The notes beneath the pieces were generated by a model. The model was not told the DNA's origin. It made no database searches and saw nothing but the letters and a program-made list of their open reading frames with translations. From Clostridium gelidum (GTDB taxonomy: Bacteria; Bacillota; Clostridia; Clostridiales; Clostridiaceae), in the NCBI RefSeq assembly GCF_019977655.1, contig NZ_AP024849.1:4063001-4127000 (forward strand): a stretch of 64,000 nt of DNA, read 5' to 3'. Below are positions 43,024 to 52,758 of this stretch, one piece after another. Numbering within the stretch: position 1 is the first letter of the stretch; every line of letters starts with the position of its first letter. Made by a program: the position numbers and the translations under genes.

Positions 43024-45111
43024 TTAATTAAATTTAAACTCTGTCCCTTCTTCTCCTACAAAAGCAATCTTTCCCTGATTTGGCAACAGAATTTTATTAT
43101 CTTTATTTTTAATCGATGAAGTATCAACACAGTTATCATACTTGTCATATACAGAATAAGAACCCTTACCTATAATTTCAATATTTATTAGTTTTCCTTC
43201 ATCATCTTTGCTTATGTCAAACCATTTTGCATTGCTCTTATCCATTTCTATTTTCTCATCTAATAAATTTAATTCTTCTATAGCATCTTCACAAATAAAT
43301 TGTTGCATTGTTGTTGGTAATTTTAGATATTCAATATTATCTTTTTTATAGAAAGAAAAATCATTTGTATCTCTTCCTATCATTCCTGGTATTTTAATAA
43401 AATCTTCACAATAATTTTCATTTATAATCTTATTGTTTCTAAATGATCCATAGTTTTTTAAGTAACCATTCATTGTATCACTTAAATTTATCTTTATACC
43501 TATTCTGTCTTTTATTAAGTAATATGTTGAAGTATATTTTTCACTAATTAAATAATATTTCTTATTATTTCTCTTTTTCCATACATCTAATACTTCTTTA
43601 GAAACAGGATTTTCTTCTATCTTTTGAACATATGGGATAGCCATTGCTGTATGACTTAAACCTGGATAACTCTCATAACTTTGAATGAATATATATGTCT
43701 TTCCATTAGATTCTTTACTAAAATAAAGTTTAGTACTTCCTATAGATCCATTTTGAGCTGATACTAATCCAGTTTCTGATATATAATTTCCATTAGTAGA
43801 TATGAAATAACCTTCATCTGTATATACATATTCATGAGTAACATTTATTTCATCATCAACTGTTGAAATAATCAACTTATTATCATCATTAAATGTTACC
43901 TTTAGCATCTTATTGCCACTATAGACTCCAGCATTTTCTTTAATTTCTTCTGGAATATTTTTGTTTACATGACCATATACAGGCGCGTACTCAGAAGTTT
44001 CATTTATTACGCCTTTTGCTTCTAATGCAGCCTCTAGAAGTTCTTGAGCTACAAGTTTATCAAATGAGCTTGATCCACCTGATGAAAGTACAGCTGCACT
44101 CATATTATTATCTGGCAGAACTGTTAAATTACCATGAAAGTAATTAGTGTCTCCCCCTTTTGAAATGGCTTTAATATTATACTTATTAAATGGATACGTA
44201 TTAACACTATCCCAGCCAAGTCCATATTTAAAAGCACCATCTCCATTTATCACTCCATATACATTTTTATCAGACTCAGGATTTCCCATTGCATTTATCG
44301 ATGTTGTACTTAAAAATCCATTATTTGAATTCATTAATATTTTAGAGAAATTGCACATATCTTCTGCAGTAGAATATATTCCACCACTCCCAATAACATT
44401 TGCACAATCATATGGTAATTCTAAAGAACTTTTATTAAAATATATTTTTTCTAACCTATCTTTATCAATATTACTTTGAGGAGTCTTTGTATTACTTAGT
44501 CCAAGTGGTATTGAAATTTCTTTTTCAAGGTACTCTGTAAAAGACATACCACTTACTCTTTCAACTACTATTTCTGCAAGAGTAAAACCATCATTACAAT
44601 AAACAGAATATTCACCTGGGGCTGCCTTTAACTTTTGGTCTTTTAAATTTGCTAAAAGATTATCATGATTATAGGTACTATTATCACCTAAAAGCATTGC
44701 ATTACATAAAGTTCCACCATTAATTCCAGATGAATGATTTAATAACATTCTTATAGTAATATCTTTATATCTCTCATCGGCCATTTTAAATTCTGGTATA
44801 TATTTGAGTACACGATCATCTAACTTTATTTTCCCCTCATCTACTAGCTTCATAACAGCTACTGTTGTATATACTTTACTTACAGATCCTATTCCGTATA
44901 ACTTTTTCTCATAATTACTCCCATTATTTTTATCATTATAACTCGCGTTGTTTTCATCATTATTACTATTATTGTTATTATTTATTATTCCTACTTCACT
45001 TTGTCCATTAACAGCACTCACTCTTTTCAAGGACAAATTTGAAAAGAATATAATACTTGAAGCAACAGTTGAAAGTATTATACATGTTAATATTATTTTC
45101 TTATATTTCAT
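43024..45111 (-). CDS. Membrane-anchored serine hydrolase of the beta-lactamase/penicillin-binding family
   Basis: This 695-residue protein has an N-terminal TM anchor (about 6-26), a class C beta-lactamase-like domain (about 70-360) with the SxxK active site GSVSKVYTT, the YxN motif YCNDGFT and the third motif SKGGDTNYFHG, then a long C-terminal part (about 380-695) with repeated beta-strands and no known domain. The usual first strand before the SxxK is replaced by an Asn/Ser/Asp-rich linker (about 40-68). It is the third gene after the ABC ATPase and permease; it may trim or hydrolyse a peptide or wall precursor. Confidence 0.85.
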   Translation of the reverse strand: MKYKKIILTCIILSTVASSIIFFSNLSLKRVSAVNGQSEVGIINNNNNSNNDENNASYNDKNNGSNYEKKLYGIGSVSKVYTTVAVMKLVDEGKIKLDDRVLKYIPEFKMADERYKDITIRMLLNHSSGINGGTLCNAMLLGDNSTYNHDNLLANLKDQKLKAAPGEYSVYCNDGFTLAEIVVERVSGMSFTEYLEKEISIPLGLSNTKTPQSNIDKDRLEKIYFNKSSLELPYDCANVIGSGGIYSTAEDMCNFSKILMNSNNGFLSTTSINAMGNPESDKNVYGVINGDGAFKYGLGWDSVNTYPFNKYNIKAISKGGDTNYFHGNLTVLPDNNMSAAVLSSGGSSSFDKLVAQELLEAALEAKGVINETSEYAPVYGHVNKNIPEEIKENAGVYSGNKMLKVTFNDDNKLIISTVDDEINVTHEYVYTDEGYFISTNGNYISETGLVSAQNGSIGSTKLYFSKESNGKTYIFIQSYESYPGLSHTAMAIPYVQKIEENPVSKEVLDVWKKRNNKKYYLISEKYTSTYYLIKDRIGIKINLSDTMNGYLKNYGSFRNNKIINENYCEDFIKIPGMIGRDTNDFSFYKKDNIEYLKLPTTMQQFICEDAIEELNLLDEKIEMDKSNAKWFDISKDDEGKLINIEIIGKGSYSVYDKYDNCVDTSSIKNKDNKILLPNQGKIAFVGEEGTEFKFN

Positions 45112-45130
45112 AATTCACTTCCCCCTTCTA

Positions 45131-47656
45131 CTATTCTGTTAATAATTCATATACAGAAATCTTTTTAACTTTATATGCTTCAACCATTGCAACTAAAAAT
45201 GTAAAACCAATAATTAAAATAATTACGCCTATTAATGCCATAACATTAATCGTTGTTTCAAATTGTGATATACCTATTGAGTGCAGTGCAATTGTAAGAA
45301 GAGGATTGACCGCTAAATATCCGACTATGGTTCCAATTATTGTTCCAAGTATTGCTGTTGGCATAAAACTTAGAGCAATTTGTATCATAAGCTCTTTTGT
45401 TGTGTATCCAATAGCTTTAAAGGTCCCAAACTCAACTTTACGTTTTATTATCATAGCTTTTATCATAAAAGATAATATTAATGCAATAATAACCATTGTT
45501 GCTACTGCAATTATTTTTGATAAGCTTGAAATAGTAGTTGACATTGAGCCTAATTGATTCCCTAATTGTGTCTTCATATTTGTTATTTTTTCTATTTTAT
45601 AAATATTGCTATTTCCAGATACAACTATTTTACCATCTACCATAAGAGCATAATCTACACTATCTACATTATATAATTTAAGTAAATTAGCTACCTTTTC
45701 TTCTGCTATTTTTTTTACTTTGGAATATTCATCATCTCCGCTTACTTGTGAGCCTAAAGCAGCCTCGCTTGTTGATTTTCCATATTTTTTATTTACTTCT
45801 TTTATAAAACTTTGTTCATCTACACCTTCATTTAAATATACATTTATTGTTCTTTTAGAATAACCTGGCATAATGCGCTTAATACCCTCATTATTAATTA
45901 AAGATATTTTCCCAAAGCCTGAAGTTGTTTGCATAAATCCTGTGATAATATATTTGCCACCATATCCACCACTTCTTACTGTAACAGTATCTCCAATCTT
46001 TTTATTTAAATTTTCTGCCAGTAATCCTGTAATTACAATTTCATTTTCATATTCTGGGAATTTTCCTTCATAAACATTTATATATTCCATTTTGCTAAAA
46101 TCATCTGAAATTTGCGTATCAATTTCTATATCATCTACATTTATCTTCATAGAATCAAGAAAACTTGTTTTTCTTACGTCTTTCATTGTTTCAATTTCTT
46201 TAGCAAATTTTTCAGTGCTAGTATTTTTTGTAGTTTTAATTTGAATATTTGAAAGTTCATATCCAGACATCTTTGCTATTGCTGTATAATCTTGTCCAAA
46301 GTTTAAATATAATACTGTGCAAAAAACTGTTGCAAATGTAACACCTAATATAATAGTTCCTGTTATTATATTTTGATGCACACATGACATAAATCCTTTT
46401 AATGAAAGTTTAATATGAATATTTCCAATACCTTTTTCTAATGGAAAATAATTTTTCCTGAAATTATGTGCTTTAATTCCTCCATGAAAAGCAATAATAG
46501 GAGGATATTTTTTTATTGCTCTTGCAGCAAAATAACTAATTATAAAAACTAATAGTAATATACTGAATATAGTTTTAATATCAATAATAAGATGCACTGT
46601 ATTTCTCCATAATGCTCCAACCAAATATGTTAAACTTTTGCTTAAAACAGGCATTATAGCATATGAACATACTATGCCAACTAAAACACCAACTAAAGAT
46701 ATTAATACAAATTCCAAAATGTATATGGTTAATATTTGTCTGCTTGTATATCCTAAAGCACCTAGGGTACCAATATTGTGCATGTTTTCTTCAATGTCAT
46801 TTCGTATTCTAAATCTAACGACAAGCACTGAAATAACAACTATTATTATTGAAAATATCACTAGAATTTTAGACATCATTTGTGCCATTAATGTATTTCC
46901 CATTTTAGTCTCTTCATAATTGCTTTCAAAAATAGTTTGCTTTGAATCTGTACTTGTAATCATTTCTTTCGTAGCTTTGTCAAAATCTTTTGCTACAAGA
47001 CTTGACATATCACTAGTTTTCATTCGTGCAGATATAATCTTTGCTCCGCCAATTTTTTGATACAAATTTTCATAGGCTTCATCTTTTAAATATGCTTTAA
47101 ATGCCCCAAAGTTTATTGTCCCGAAAACTGTTGTTTCATAAAAACCCGCAATTGTATAAGTATATTCTTTATTTTTGCATTCTATCTTTAATTTATCACC
47201 TAAGCTATAATTTGAGCCTTTAAAATAAATTGGCAGATATATTGCCTCATTATCTGAAACCTCTATTTGTTCTATTAATTTATATCCACCTAATTTATTT
47301 TGTCTATCCATATTTTGAATGATTGTCCTAAATGGTATTTTATCATCTTTATTATTACTATTAGTCCATTCTGTTTCTTCCATGTAAATAACTTCTTCAG
47401 TTTCACTTTCTACTACTCTCTCATCATTTTTTAAAAAATCCAAATATGCTGGATTATAATTATTATTTTCAAATAATGCAATATAATGTGGCCCATGTAA
47501 TTCTTCTACTTTGTTATTATAAAAACTAGATATGTTACTAGAAATATTCAATCCAATATTTAAAAATAAACTTGCAAGTAATATAAGTATAGTTAAGGAT
47601 ATAGTCGAACTTTTCTTCTTTTTTATATTGAAAATTGCTATACGAAGTAAATTCAT
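45131..47656 (-). CDS. FtsX/MacB-type ABC transporter permease
   Basis: This 841-residue permease has an N-terminal TM (about 18-40), an extracytoplasmic domain of about 220 residues, an FtsX domain (about 260-385; LVGVLVGIVCSYAIMPVL), a second anchored MacB-like domain, and another FtsX domain (about 725-838). The duplicated plan is like SalY/YknZ-type exporters and larger than BceB. I chose ATG 47656, which starts one base after the ATPase stop codon, with GGGGTGG immediately upstream; an earlier in-frame ATG (47674) lies inside the ATPase gene. Substrate unknown, probably a peptide or lipid. Confidence 0.9.
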   Translation of the reverse strand: MNLLRIAIFNIKKKKSSTISLTILILLASLFLNIGLNISSNISSFYNNKVEELHGPHYIALFENNNYNPAYLDFLKNDERVVESETEEVIYMEETEWTNSNNKDDKIPFRTIIQNMDRQNKLGGYKLIEQIEVSDNEAIYLPIYFKGSNYSLGDKLKIECKNKEYTYTIAGFYETTVFGTINFGAFKAYLKDEAYENLYQKIGGAKIISARMKTSDMSSLVAKDFDKATKEMITSTDSKQTIFESNYEETKMGNTLMAQMMSKILVIFSIIIVVISVLVVRFRIRNDIEENMHNIGTLGALGYTSRQILTIYILEFVLISLVGVLVGIVCSYAIMPVLSKSLTYLVGALWRNTVHLIIDIKTIFSILLLVFIISYFAARAIKKYPPIIAFHGGIKAHNFRKNYFPLEKGIGNIHIKLSLKGFMSCVHQNIITGTIILGVTFATVFCTVLYLNFGQDYTAIAKMSGYELSNIQIKTTKNTSTEKFAKEIETMKDVRKTSFLDSMKINVDDIEIDTQISDDFSKMEYINVYEGKFPEYENEIVITGLLAENLNKKIGDTVTVRSGGYGGKYIITGFMQTTSGFGKISLINNEGIKRIMPGYSKRTINVYLNEGVDEQSFIKEVNKKYGKSTSEAALGSQVSGDDEYSKVKKIAEEKVANLLKLYNVDSVDYALMVDGKIVVSGNSNIYKIEKITNMKTQLGNQLGSMSTTISSLSKIIAVATMVIIALILSFMIKAMIIKRKVEFGTFKAIGYTTKELMIQIALSFMPTAILGTIIGTIVGYLAVNPLLTIALHSIGISQFETTINVMALIGVIILIIGFTFLVAMVEAYKVKKISVYELLTE

Positions 47657-47657
47657 A

Positions 47658-48419
47658 CTACCACCCCATTTCATCTAAAAATCTTTGAACTTTTTCTCTT
47701 CTAGCTTCCATATTTTCATCTTTATAAAATGAAAGCTTAAGTTCACCACATGCAGCACCATCTCTAATATATATAATACGATTTCCTCTACATGCTGTTT
47801 TTACATCATGGGTTACTGCAACAATACTTTGCTTATTTTCATTTATTTTTGTTAATGTATTCAATACTTCTGTACTTGCTGATGAATTTAATGCTCCTGT
47901 TGGTTCATCTGCAAAAATTATTGTCGGCTCATTTATAAGGGCACGAGCTATGCCTGCACGCTGTGCTTCTCCTCCAGATATTTGATTAGGAAACTTATCC
48001 CATATTTCTGTTTTTAAACCAACTTGTTGCAATAGTTCCTTTGCTTTTGAAATTATTTTTCGTTTATCTTTACTAACAAGAAGTCCACTTGTTAACACGT
48101 TATCTAAAACACTCATATTATCTAATAAATAAATACTTTGAAATACAAAACCGCAGTTTTTTCTTCTAAATACGGCCAATTTATCATTATTTAACTTTGA
48201 AATATCAGTTTCTTTAAATAAAACCTTACCTAAAGTTGGCTTGTCCATTCCAGAAAGTGCATAAAGCAATGTTGATTTTCCAGAACCCGAACTCCCCATT
48301 ATAATAGTGAAATCCCCTTCTATAATCTCTATATCTAGATTTTTTAATACGTGTATTTGATTACCTCCATTAGAAAAGCTCTTACATAATTTATCTGTTT
48401 TAAGAATTACATTGTTCAT
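47658..48419 (-). CDS. ABC transporter ATP-binding protein (MacB/LolD type)
   Basis: This 253-residue ATPase has Walker A MGSSGSGKSTLLYAL, the signature ISGGEAQRAGIARAL and Walker B TIIFADEPTGALNS; the H-loop is AVTHDVKTA. Q-loop context (FVFQSIYLLDNM) is typical of LolD/MacB ATPases that pair with FtsX permeases. I prefer ATG 48419 over an in-frame TTG 6 bp earlier; AAGGAG is 11 nt upstream. First gene of the exporter-hydrolase operon. Confidence 0.93.
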   Translation of the reverse strand: MNNVILKTDKLCKSFSNGGNQIHVLKNLDIEIIEGDFTIIMGSSGSGKSTLLYALSGMDKPTLGKVLFKETDISKLNNDKLAVFRRKNCGFVFQSIYLLDNMSVLDNVLTSGLLVSKDKRKIISKAKELLQQVGLKTEIWDKFPNQISGGEAQRAGIARALINEPTIIFADEPTGALNSSASTEVLNTLTKINENKQSIVAVTHDVKTACRGNRIIYIRDGAACGELKLSFYKDENMEARREKVQRFLDEMGW

Positions 48420-48630
48420 AAACAACTATTCTCCTTTCATTTCACTCAATTTTAGACATATGCAAAAAAATAATAAATCCATATGTTATGTATACTTTCT
48501 CTTAATATGACTTATATTTCTATTATATTAAGCTTTTAGCTTTAAGTCTTTAATTGAATGTAACTAAATCCTTAACAAATTCTTAAATGATTTATTTAAA
48601 AATAAATTAGTTAAGATAATAAAATAACAC

Positions 48631-48692
48631 CATAAATAAGGAAGAAAACCATAGAGTTTTTTAATTCTCTATGGTTTTCTTCCTTATTTATG
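48631..48692. terminator. Long perfect inverted repeat, terminator of the amidase gene
   Basis: A 26-bp perfect stem (arms start CATAAATAAGGAAGAAAACC and end CTCTATGG...) encloses a 10-nt loop, TTTTTTAATT. It begins 10 bp after the amidase stop codon. The stem is unusually long and perfect for a terminator. The remaining gap up to the ABC operon (48426-48630) is AT-rich with no other feature. Confidence 0.8.
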
Positions 48693-48702
48693 TAATATTT
48701 CT

Positions 48703-49764
48703 TTAATTGCTACGCACTCCATTTTCATCTACTTTATAACCGTCAGGTGTTGTAGAACTTACATATAATTGCCCTTCTTCATTAAATCCATAATATGATC
48801 CATCTATAGTAAGCCATAGAGGTTTATCTTTTGCTCCTTTGACTCTCATACAGTTTGAGTCTAAATAATATTTATGTCCATTAGTTGAATCAGCATACCA
48901 TGTACTTTTAAGCGCATATCCAGCCTCATTAAAAATATACCATTGTCCATCAATATTTTTCCATCCATTATTTGATGTATAATAATATCCATTACTGGCA
49001 TCTGTGCAATACCACCAGCCTTCACTGTTTTGATTCCATCCTGATTCCCACTTGTGTAAACAATGTACTATTCCATTATTTAATCCTTGTGCTAGCTTGT
49101 TCTCATAACTATCATCATTTAATAATCTATCTTCATCTGGATTAGACATAAATCCCATTTCTACTAATACTACTGGAACCTTAGACCAGTTAAATCCTGT
49201 CATGTCATTTCTTTCTACTACCCCTCTGTTATTCATTCCTGCAGTTGCAACTAAATCATCTAGTATAGTTTGTCCATATTGACCACTTATACTACTTATA
49301 TCTTTTGCATATCCTATTGGTGCCGGAACAAGCATTGAAGCTCCAGTTATACTTTGATTATCTAATCCATCGCAGTGTATTCTAATAACTAAATCTGCAT
49401 TATTATTATTCCCAACTTCTGCTCTTTCAATATTTCCAGGAGCTTCAGAAGCTTGAGTTTTTGTCATTATAACTGTGTAGTTATTCTGCTCCAATAAAGT
49501 TTTCAATTTTTCTGAAACCTTCAATGTAACAGCATACTCTGGAACACCAGTTGCAATCCCTTCTGTTCCCCCACCATCTTTTATTTTGGTAATGCTTGAA
49601 TCTGGTGACTGAAGTTCATATCCCTTGTTACCGCCAGCTCCATGTCCTGGATCAATAACAATCACCTTTTTGCTTGATGCAAATGCTACCTGGTTATTTG
49701 GAATAAATACTATAGATGTAGCCATAACAGCTACAGTTAAAAAACATGTTAAAAATCTTTTCAT
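48703..49764 (-). CDS. N-acetylmuramoyl-L-alanine amidase with cell-wall-binding repeats
   Basis: This 353-residue secreted enzyme has a signal peptide (about 1-29), an Amidase_3 domain (about 33-230) with the zinc and catalytic pattern VIDPGHGAGG, GVPEYAVTLKV, RIHCDG and VVLVEMGFMSNPDED, then choline-binding-like repeats (about 235-345: GWWYCTDASNGYYYTSNNGW, GQWYIFNEAGYALKSTWY). It cleaves the amide bond between muramic acid and stem peptide. It has its own terminator. The amidase His/Glu/His/Glu set is complete. Confidence 0.94.
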   Translation of the reverse strand: MKRFLTCFLTVAVMATSIVFIPNNQVAFASSKKVIVIDPGHGAGGNKGYELQSPDSSITKIKDGGGTEGIATGVPEYAVTLKVSEKLKTLLEQNNYTVIMTKTQASEAPGNIERAEVGNNNNADLVIRIHCDGLDNQSITGASMLVPAPIGYAKDISSISGQYGQTILDDLVATAGMNNRGVVERNDMTGFNWSKVPVVLVEMGFMSNPDEDRLLNDDSYENKLAQGLNNGIVHCLHKWESGWNQNSEGWWYCTDASNGYYYTSNNGWKNIDGQWYIFNEAGYALKSTWYADSTNGHKYYLDSNCMRVKGAKDKPLWLTIDGSYYGFNEEGQLYVSSTTPDGYKVDENGVRSN

Positions 49765-50090
49765 TTTTTTCTCCCATCTAATAATTCAAAATTATTTGCA
49801 AAGTTGTTTATAAATTATCTTTAAAACTTATCTTTTTATTCAAACCGTGGATAATTAGCAGAATACCTAATTACTTAAAAATATATTTGATTTTCTTTAA
49901 AATACTTATATCTAATTACATTATAACAAAATTTTAAGTTTTATACATTATTATTCTATATTTATACTCCATTACATTTCAAAGGAAAATATATTACTAT
50001 TTCAGAGAGTTCACAAAACATAATATTTTATAATTATCTGAATTCTTTCAAATATTATAATTCCTAATAAATCCATTATGTTATAATATT

Positions 50091-50099
50091 TGATATAAT
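50091..50099 (+). promoter_or_regulatory. Extended -10 element before the DUF1349 gene
   Basis: TGATATAAT lies about 64 bp before the start codon at 50163. No clear -35 is seen. The rest of the 398-bp gap 49765-50162 is AT-rich and shows no other feature. Confidence 0.35.
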
Positions 50100-50162
50100 G
50101 GTTAATAGATAAAGTGAATTTGAAAATAGTAATTTAAAATTATTTTATGTGGAGGAATATGA

Positions 50163-50759
50163 ATGTTTAATTTTGATTTTAACAAAACCTTTTGGATTTA
50201 TGAGCCTAAAAAATATGAATTTAAAAATAATATAATTAAAATTGCCACAGAACCAAACACAGATTTTTGGCAAAGAACTTATTATGGATTTAGAAATGAT
50301 AATGCTCCTGCATTACTATTTAAAACTGACGAAAAATATTTTTCATTTACTATTAAAACTGATTTTAACAGTAAAAATCAATTTGACCAATGCGGAGTTA
50401 TAATTTATCAAAATAGTGACAATTGGTTTAAAGCTTCTATTGAATATGAAAATGAAGAATATCAAAGACTAGGCAGTGTTGTAACTAATAATGGCTTTTC
50501 AGATTGGGCTACTACTGATATAGCTGGTAATATTAAATCCATGTATTATAGATTAAGTCGTAGAGAAAGTGATTTTTGCATTGAAAATTCATTGGATGGT
50601 AAAAGCTTTAAGCAAATGAGAATTTTTCATTTATTTGAAGGTGACAAAGAAGTGAATTTTGGTGTATACGCTTGTAGTCCTTCTGATTCTTCATTTAATG
50701 CAATATTTTCTGAAATAAGTGTATCTGAATGCTTATGGGTAGAGCATAAAAATTCTTAA
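50163..50759 (+). CDS. DUF1349 protein (concanavalin A-like beta-sandwich)
   Basis: This 198-residue protein carries the DUF1349 pattern: early FWIYEP, IATEPNTDFWQRTYYGF, F.QCGVIIYQNSDNWFKASIEYEN, and the later LSRRESDFCIENSLDGKSF and VNFGVYACSPSDSSF (quoted parts). The fold is a jelly-roll related to lectins and xyloglucanase domains; most members act in the cytoplasm or at the surface with unknown ligand. No signal peptide. ATG with GGAGGAAT. A small gap separates it from the MaoC-like gene downstream. Confidence 0.88.
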   Translation: MFNFDFNKTFWIYEPKKYEFKNNIIKIATEPNTDFWQRTYYGFRNDNAPALLFKTDEKYFSFTIKTDFNSKNQFDQCGVIIYQNSDNWFKASIEYENEEYQRLGSVVTNNGFSDWATTDIAGNIKSMYYRLSRRESDFCIENSLDGKSFKQMRIFHLFEGDKEVNFGVYACSPSDSSFNAIFSEISVSECLWVEHKNS

Positions 50760-50804
50760 CTATAGATTCATTTTTTACAGTATTTATATATAAAGGAGAA
50801 TAAA

Positions 50805-51338
50805 ATGATAGATTTATTTAAAGCATTTACTACAAAGGAAGATTTTTTTTATGATGGTGCATTTATTGCTAAAGTAAAATACCAACGGTTTCAATCAAAA
50901 TTAGATAAAGAAACTTATAAAAATGAAGTTGTAAAAAGTAATAGACGACTTTGTGTAATCAATTGTAATGGATATGTTAATAATGAAATTGCAGAAACAT
51001 TAACAGTTTATTTAATGATGAATGTAGCAGTTAAAGAACCTAGTCAACCAGAAACTTTTAAAGCTAATGGGACTTTATGGCACAATTTCTCAAAAGAAGA
51101 AATCGCAGATTTTAGTCATCTTACAGGAGATACAAATTCTATTCATCTTACTGAAAATCCAGTTGTACAAGGATTATTTATTCTGAAAGAGCTTTGTGAT
51201 ACAACTAAAACTAATGAAATAGAAGTAAAATATATTCATCCTGTTTATGGATGTAATCCAGTTTATATAAACTATGAAGAAAATCTTATCACGGGTTTTA
51301 GTAATGGTATATTATGCTTTCAAGCAACTTTGTTGTAA
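50805..51338 (+). CDS. MaoC-like hotdog-fold protein
   Basis: This 177-residue protein ends in a hydratase-2-type motif FSKEEIADFSHLTGDTNSIH followed by NPVVQGLFILKEL, matching the R-specific enoyl-CoA hydratase/MaoC signature (catalytic Asp and His in D-x-N-x-I-H). The N-terminal 90 residues are a poorly conserved half of a double-hotdog arrangement or a cap. It is short compared with enzymatic MaoC domains and its substrate is unclear. ATG with AAGGAG. Same direction as the DUF1349 gene, 45 bp apart. Confidence 0.72.
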   Translation: MIDLFKAFTTKEDFFYDGAFIAKVKYQRFQSKLDKETYKNEVVKSNRRLCVINCNGYVNNEIAETLTVYLMMNVAVKEPSQPETFKANGTLWHNFSKEEIADFSHLTGDTNSIHLTENPVVQGLFILKELCDTTKTNEIEVKYIHPVYGCNPVYINYEENLITGFSNGILCFQATLL

Positions 51339-51364
51339 AATATTATTTATTAATATAGCCTAAA

Positions 51365-51399
51365 AATAAAGCTAGAACATCTAATTTCTAGCTCTATTT
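51365..51399. terminator. Bidirectional terminator
   Basis: AAATAAAGCTAGAA pairs with TTCTAGCTCTATTT (one mismatch in the outer part) around an 8-nt loop, with A/T tracts outside. It separates the convergent MaoC-like and DUF4179 genes. Confidence 0.7.
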
Positions 51400-51442
51400 T
51401 TTATTATTATTTTAAGTTAGAAATAACGCCTAATATTACTCC

Positions 51443-52756
51443 TTACTTTTTTGTAACTGTAAATGCATCATCCTCAAGTAAATAATTAGTTGCCCCATCA
51501 TAAAATTCCATTTCTATATCTTTAGCATTGCCAATTTTATAAATCCTATCTGTTTCATATTTTTCAAACAAATCACTATCTGTTTCCTTTTCTACTGAAG
51601 TTCCGTCTACTTTTATATCGAAACCTTTTACCTTATTAGACACCCCGATTTTGTTACCTAAATATTTATAATTATAATTGACTATTAAGTTCCCCTTATC
51701 AACTGTAAGATTCTCCATGTATATTGACAACTTATCAGTTAACTTGACTTCAAAAGGAGAAAAGTTTTCTAAATTAATTCTTTTGCTATCTCTTTCTTTC
51801 TCGATATAATTTTCATTATAATATTCTGGAATTAGCTTTAGTGAACTTACATTTGCATTATTAATATAATTCATGCTAAATTTAATTTTGCCCTTTTCTT
51901 TTTTATCACTACTTTCTCCATTTACAAACTTAACTTGATTATCGTCTTGATCAAGAATTAAAAAATTCATCCAAAGACTTTCATCATTTTTAGCATAATA
52001 TTTAATATTAGTTGTTAATGGAGATATACTTATTTCCTCTAAACCAAAATCTATATTATTAGCCTTAAATTTATTGCTCAACTTCTCTACATAAGTATTC
52101 TTTTTAATGTCTTTTGTATTCATTGTAAATTTAACTCCCCAATCTCCTTTTTTATCAAACATCTCAGGAATGTCTATATTTACATTTAAATAATTAGGAA
52201 TATTATTCTCTTCCAAATTTACTATTCTTAAATACTTTATTGTATTCTTATCAACAACTTCACATTGATAACCTCCGTCCATCATATTTATATTTTTAGC
52301 ATTAATATTTAAGAACATTGTCATATTGGCTAATAACTCTGCATATTGGATTGAAGCATTATTATTTTTAACTATAAAGCTAAAGATAAACGTATTCTTA
52401 TCTGCAACAGCATTTTCAAAGGTTACATCTATACCATCTTGAGATTTAGTTTGTCCTATTGTATTCATGTAATCACTATATTTCCCATTTTGATTTATTA
52501 AACTATTTTGCATTAAGTGTCCTATTATTGGTATATTTTGAGCCCAAGTAGGTTTTGCTACAGTTATTGATACTATACTAATTATTGCTATTGATGCTAC
52601 TGCTACAGATATTTTTTTCTTATTGTTTTTCCTTTTTTTCAAAGAGCCCATTAATTTTCTTTTTCCTCTTTCTCTTTCAATTTCACTTACTTCGACTTCT
52701 TCAATATCACTAGAATCAAGATTTACTTCATTTAATAATCCATATATATCTTTCAT
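51443..52756 (-). CDS. DUF4179 membrane protein, probable anti-sigma factor
   Basis: This 437-residue protein has a cytosolic N-terminus (about 1-48) with a charged helix, one TM helix (about 49-67), and a large extracytoplasmic part that begins with the DUF4179 hallmark TWAQNIPIIGHLMQN followed by beta-rich repeats. It overlaps nothing but starts 2 bp after the ECF sigma gene; such pairs are sigma and anti-sigma units, the membrane protein inhibiting the sigma factor until a surface signal arrives. Signal unknown. Confidence 0.85.
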   Translation of the reverse strand: MKDIYGLLNEVNLDSSDIEEVEVSEIERERGKRKLMGSLKKRKNNKKKISVAVASIAIISIVSITVAKPTWAQNIPIIGHLMQNSLINQNGKYSDYMNTIGQTKSQDGIDVTFENAVADKNTFIFSFIVKNNNASIQYAELLANMTMFLNINAKNINMMDGGYQCEVVDKNTIKYLRIVNLEENNIPNYLNVNIDIPEMFDKKGDWGVKFTMNTKDIKKNTYVEKLSNKFKANNIDFGLEEISISPLTTNIKYYAKNDESLWMNFLILDQDDNQVKFVNGESSDKKEKGKIKFSMNYINNANVSSLKLIPEYYNENYIEKERDSKRINLENFSPFEVKLTDKLSIYMENLTVDKGNLIVNYNYKYLGNKIGVSNKVKGFDIKVDGTSVEKETDSDLFEKYETDRIYKIGNAKDIEMEFYDGATNYLLEDDAFTVTKK

Positions 52757-52758
52757 AA

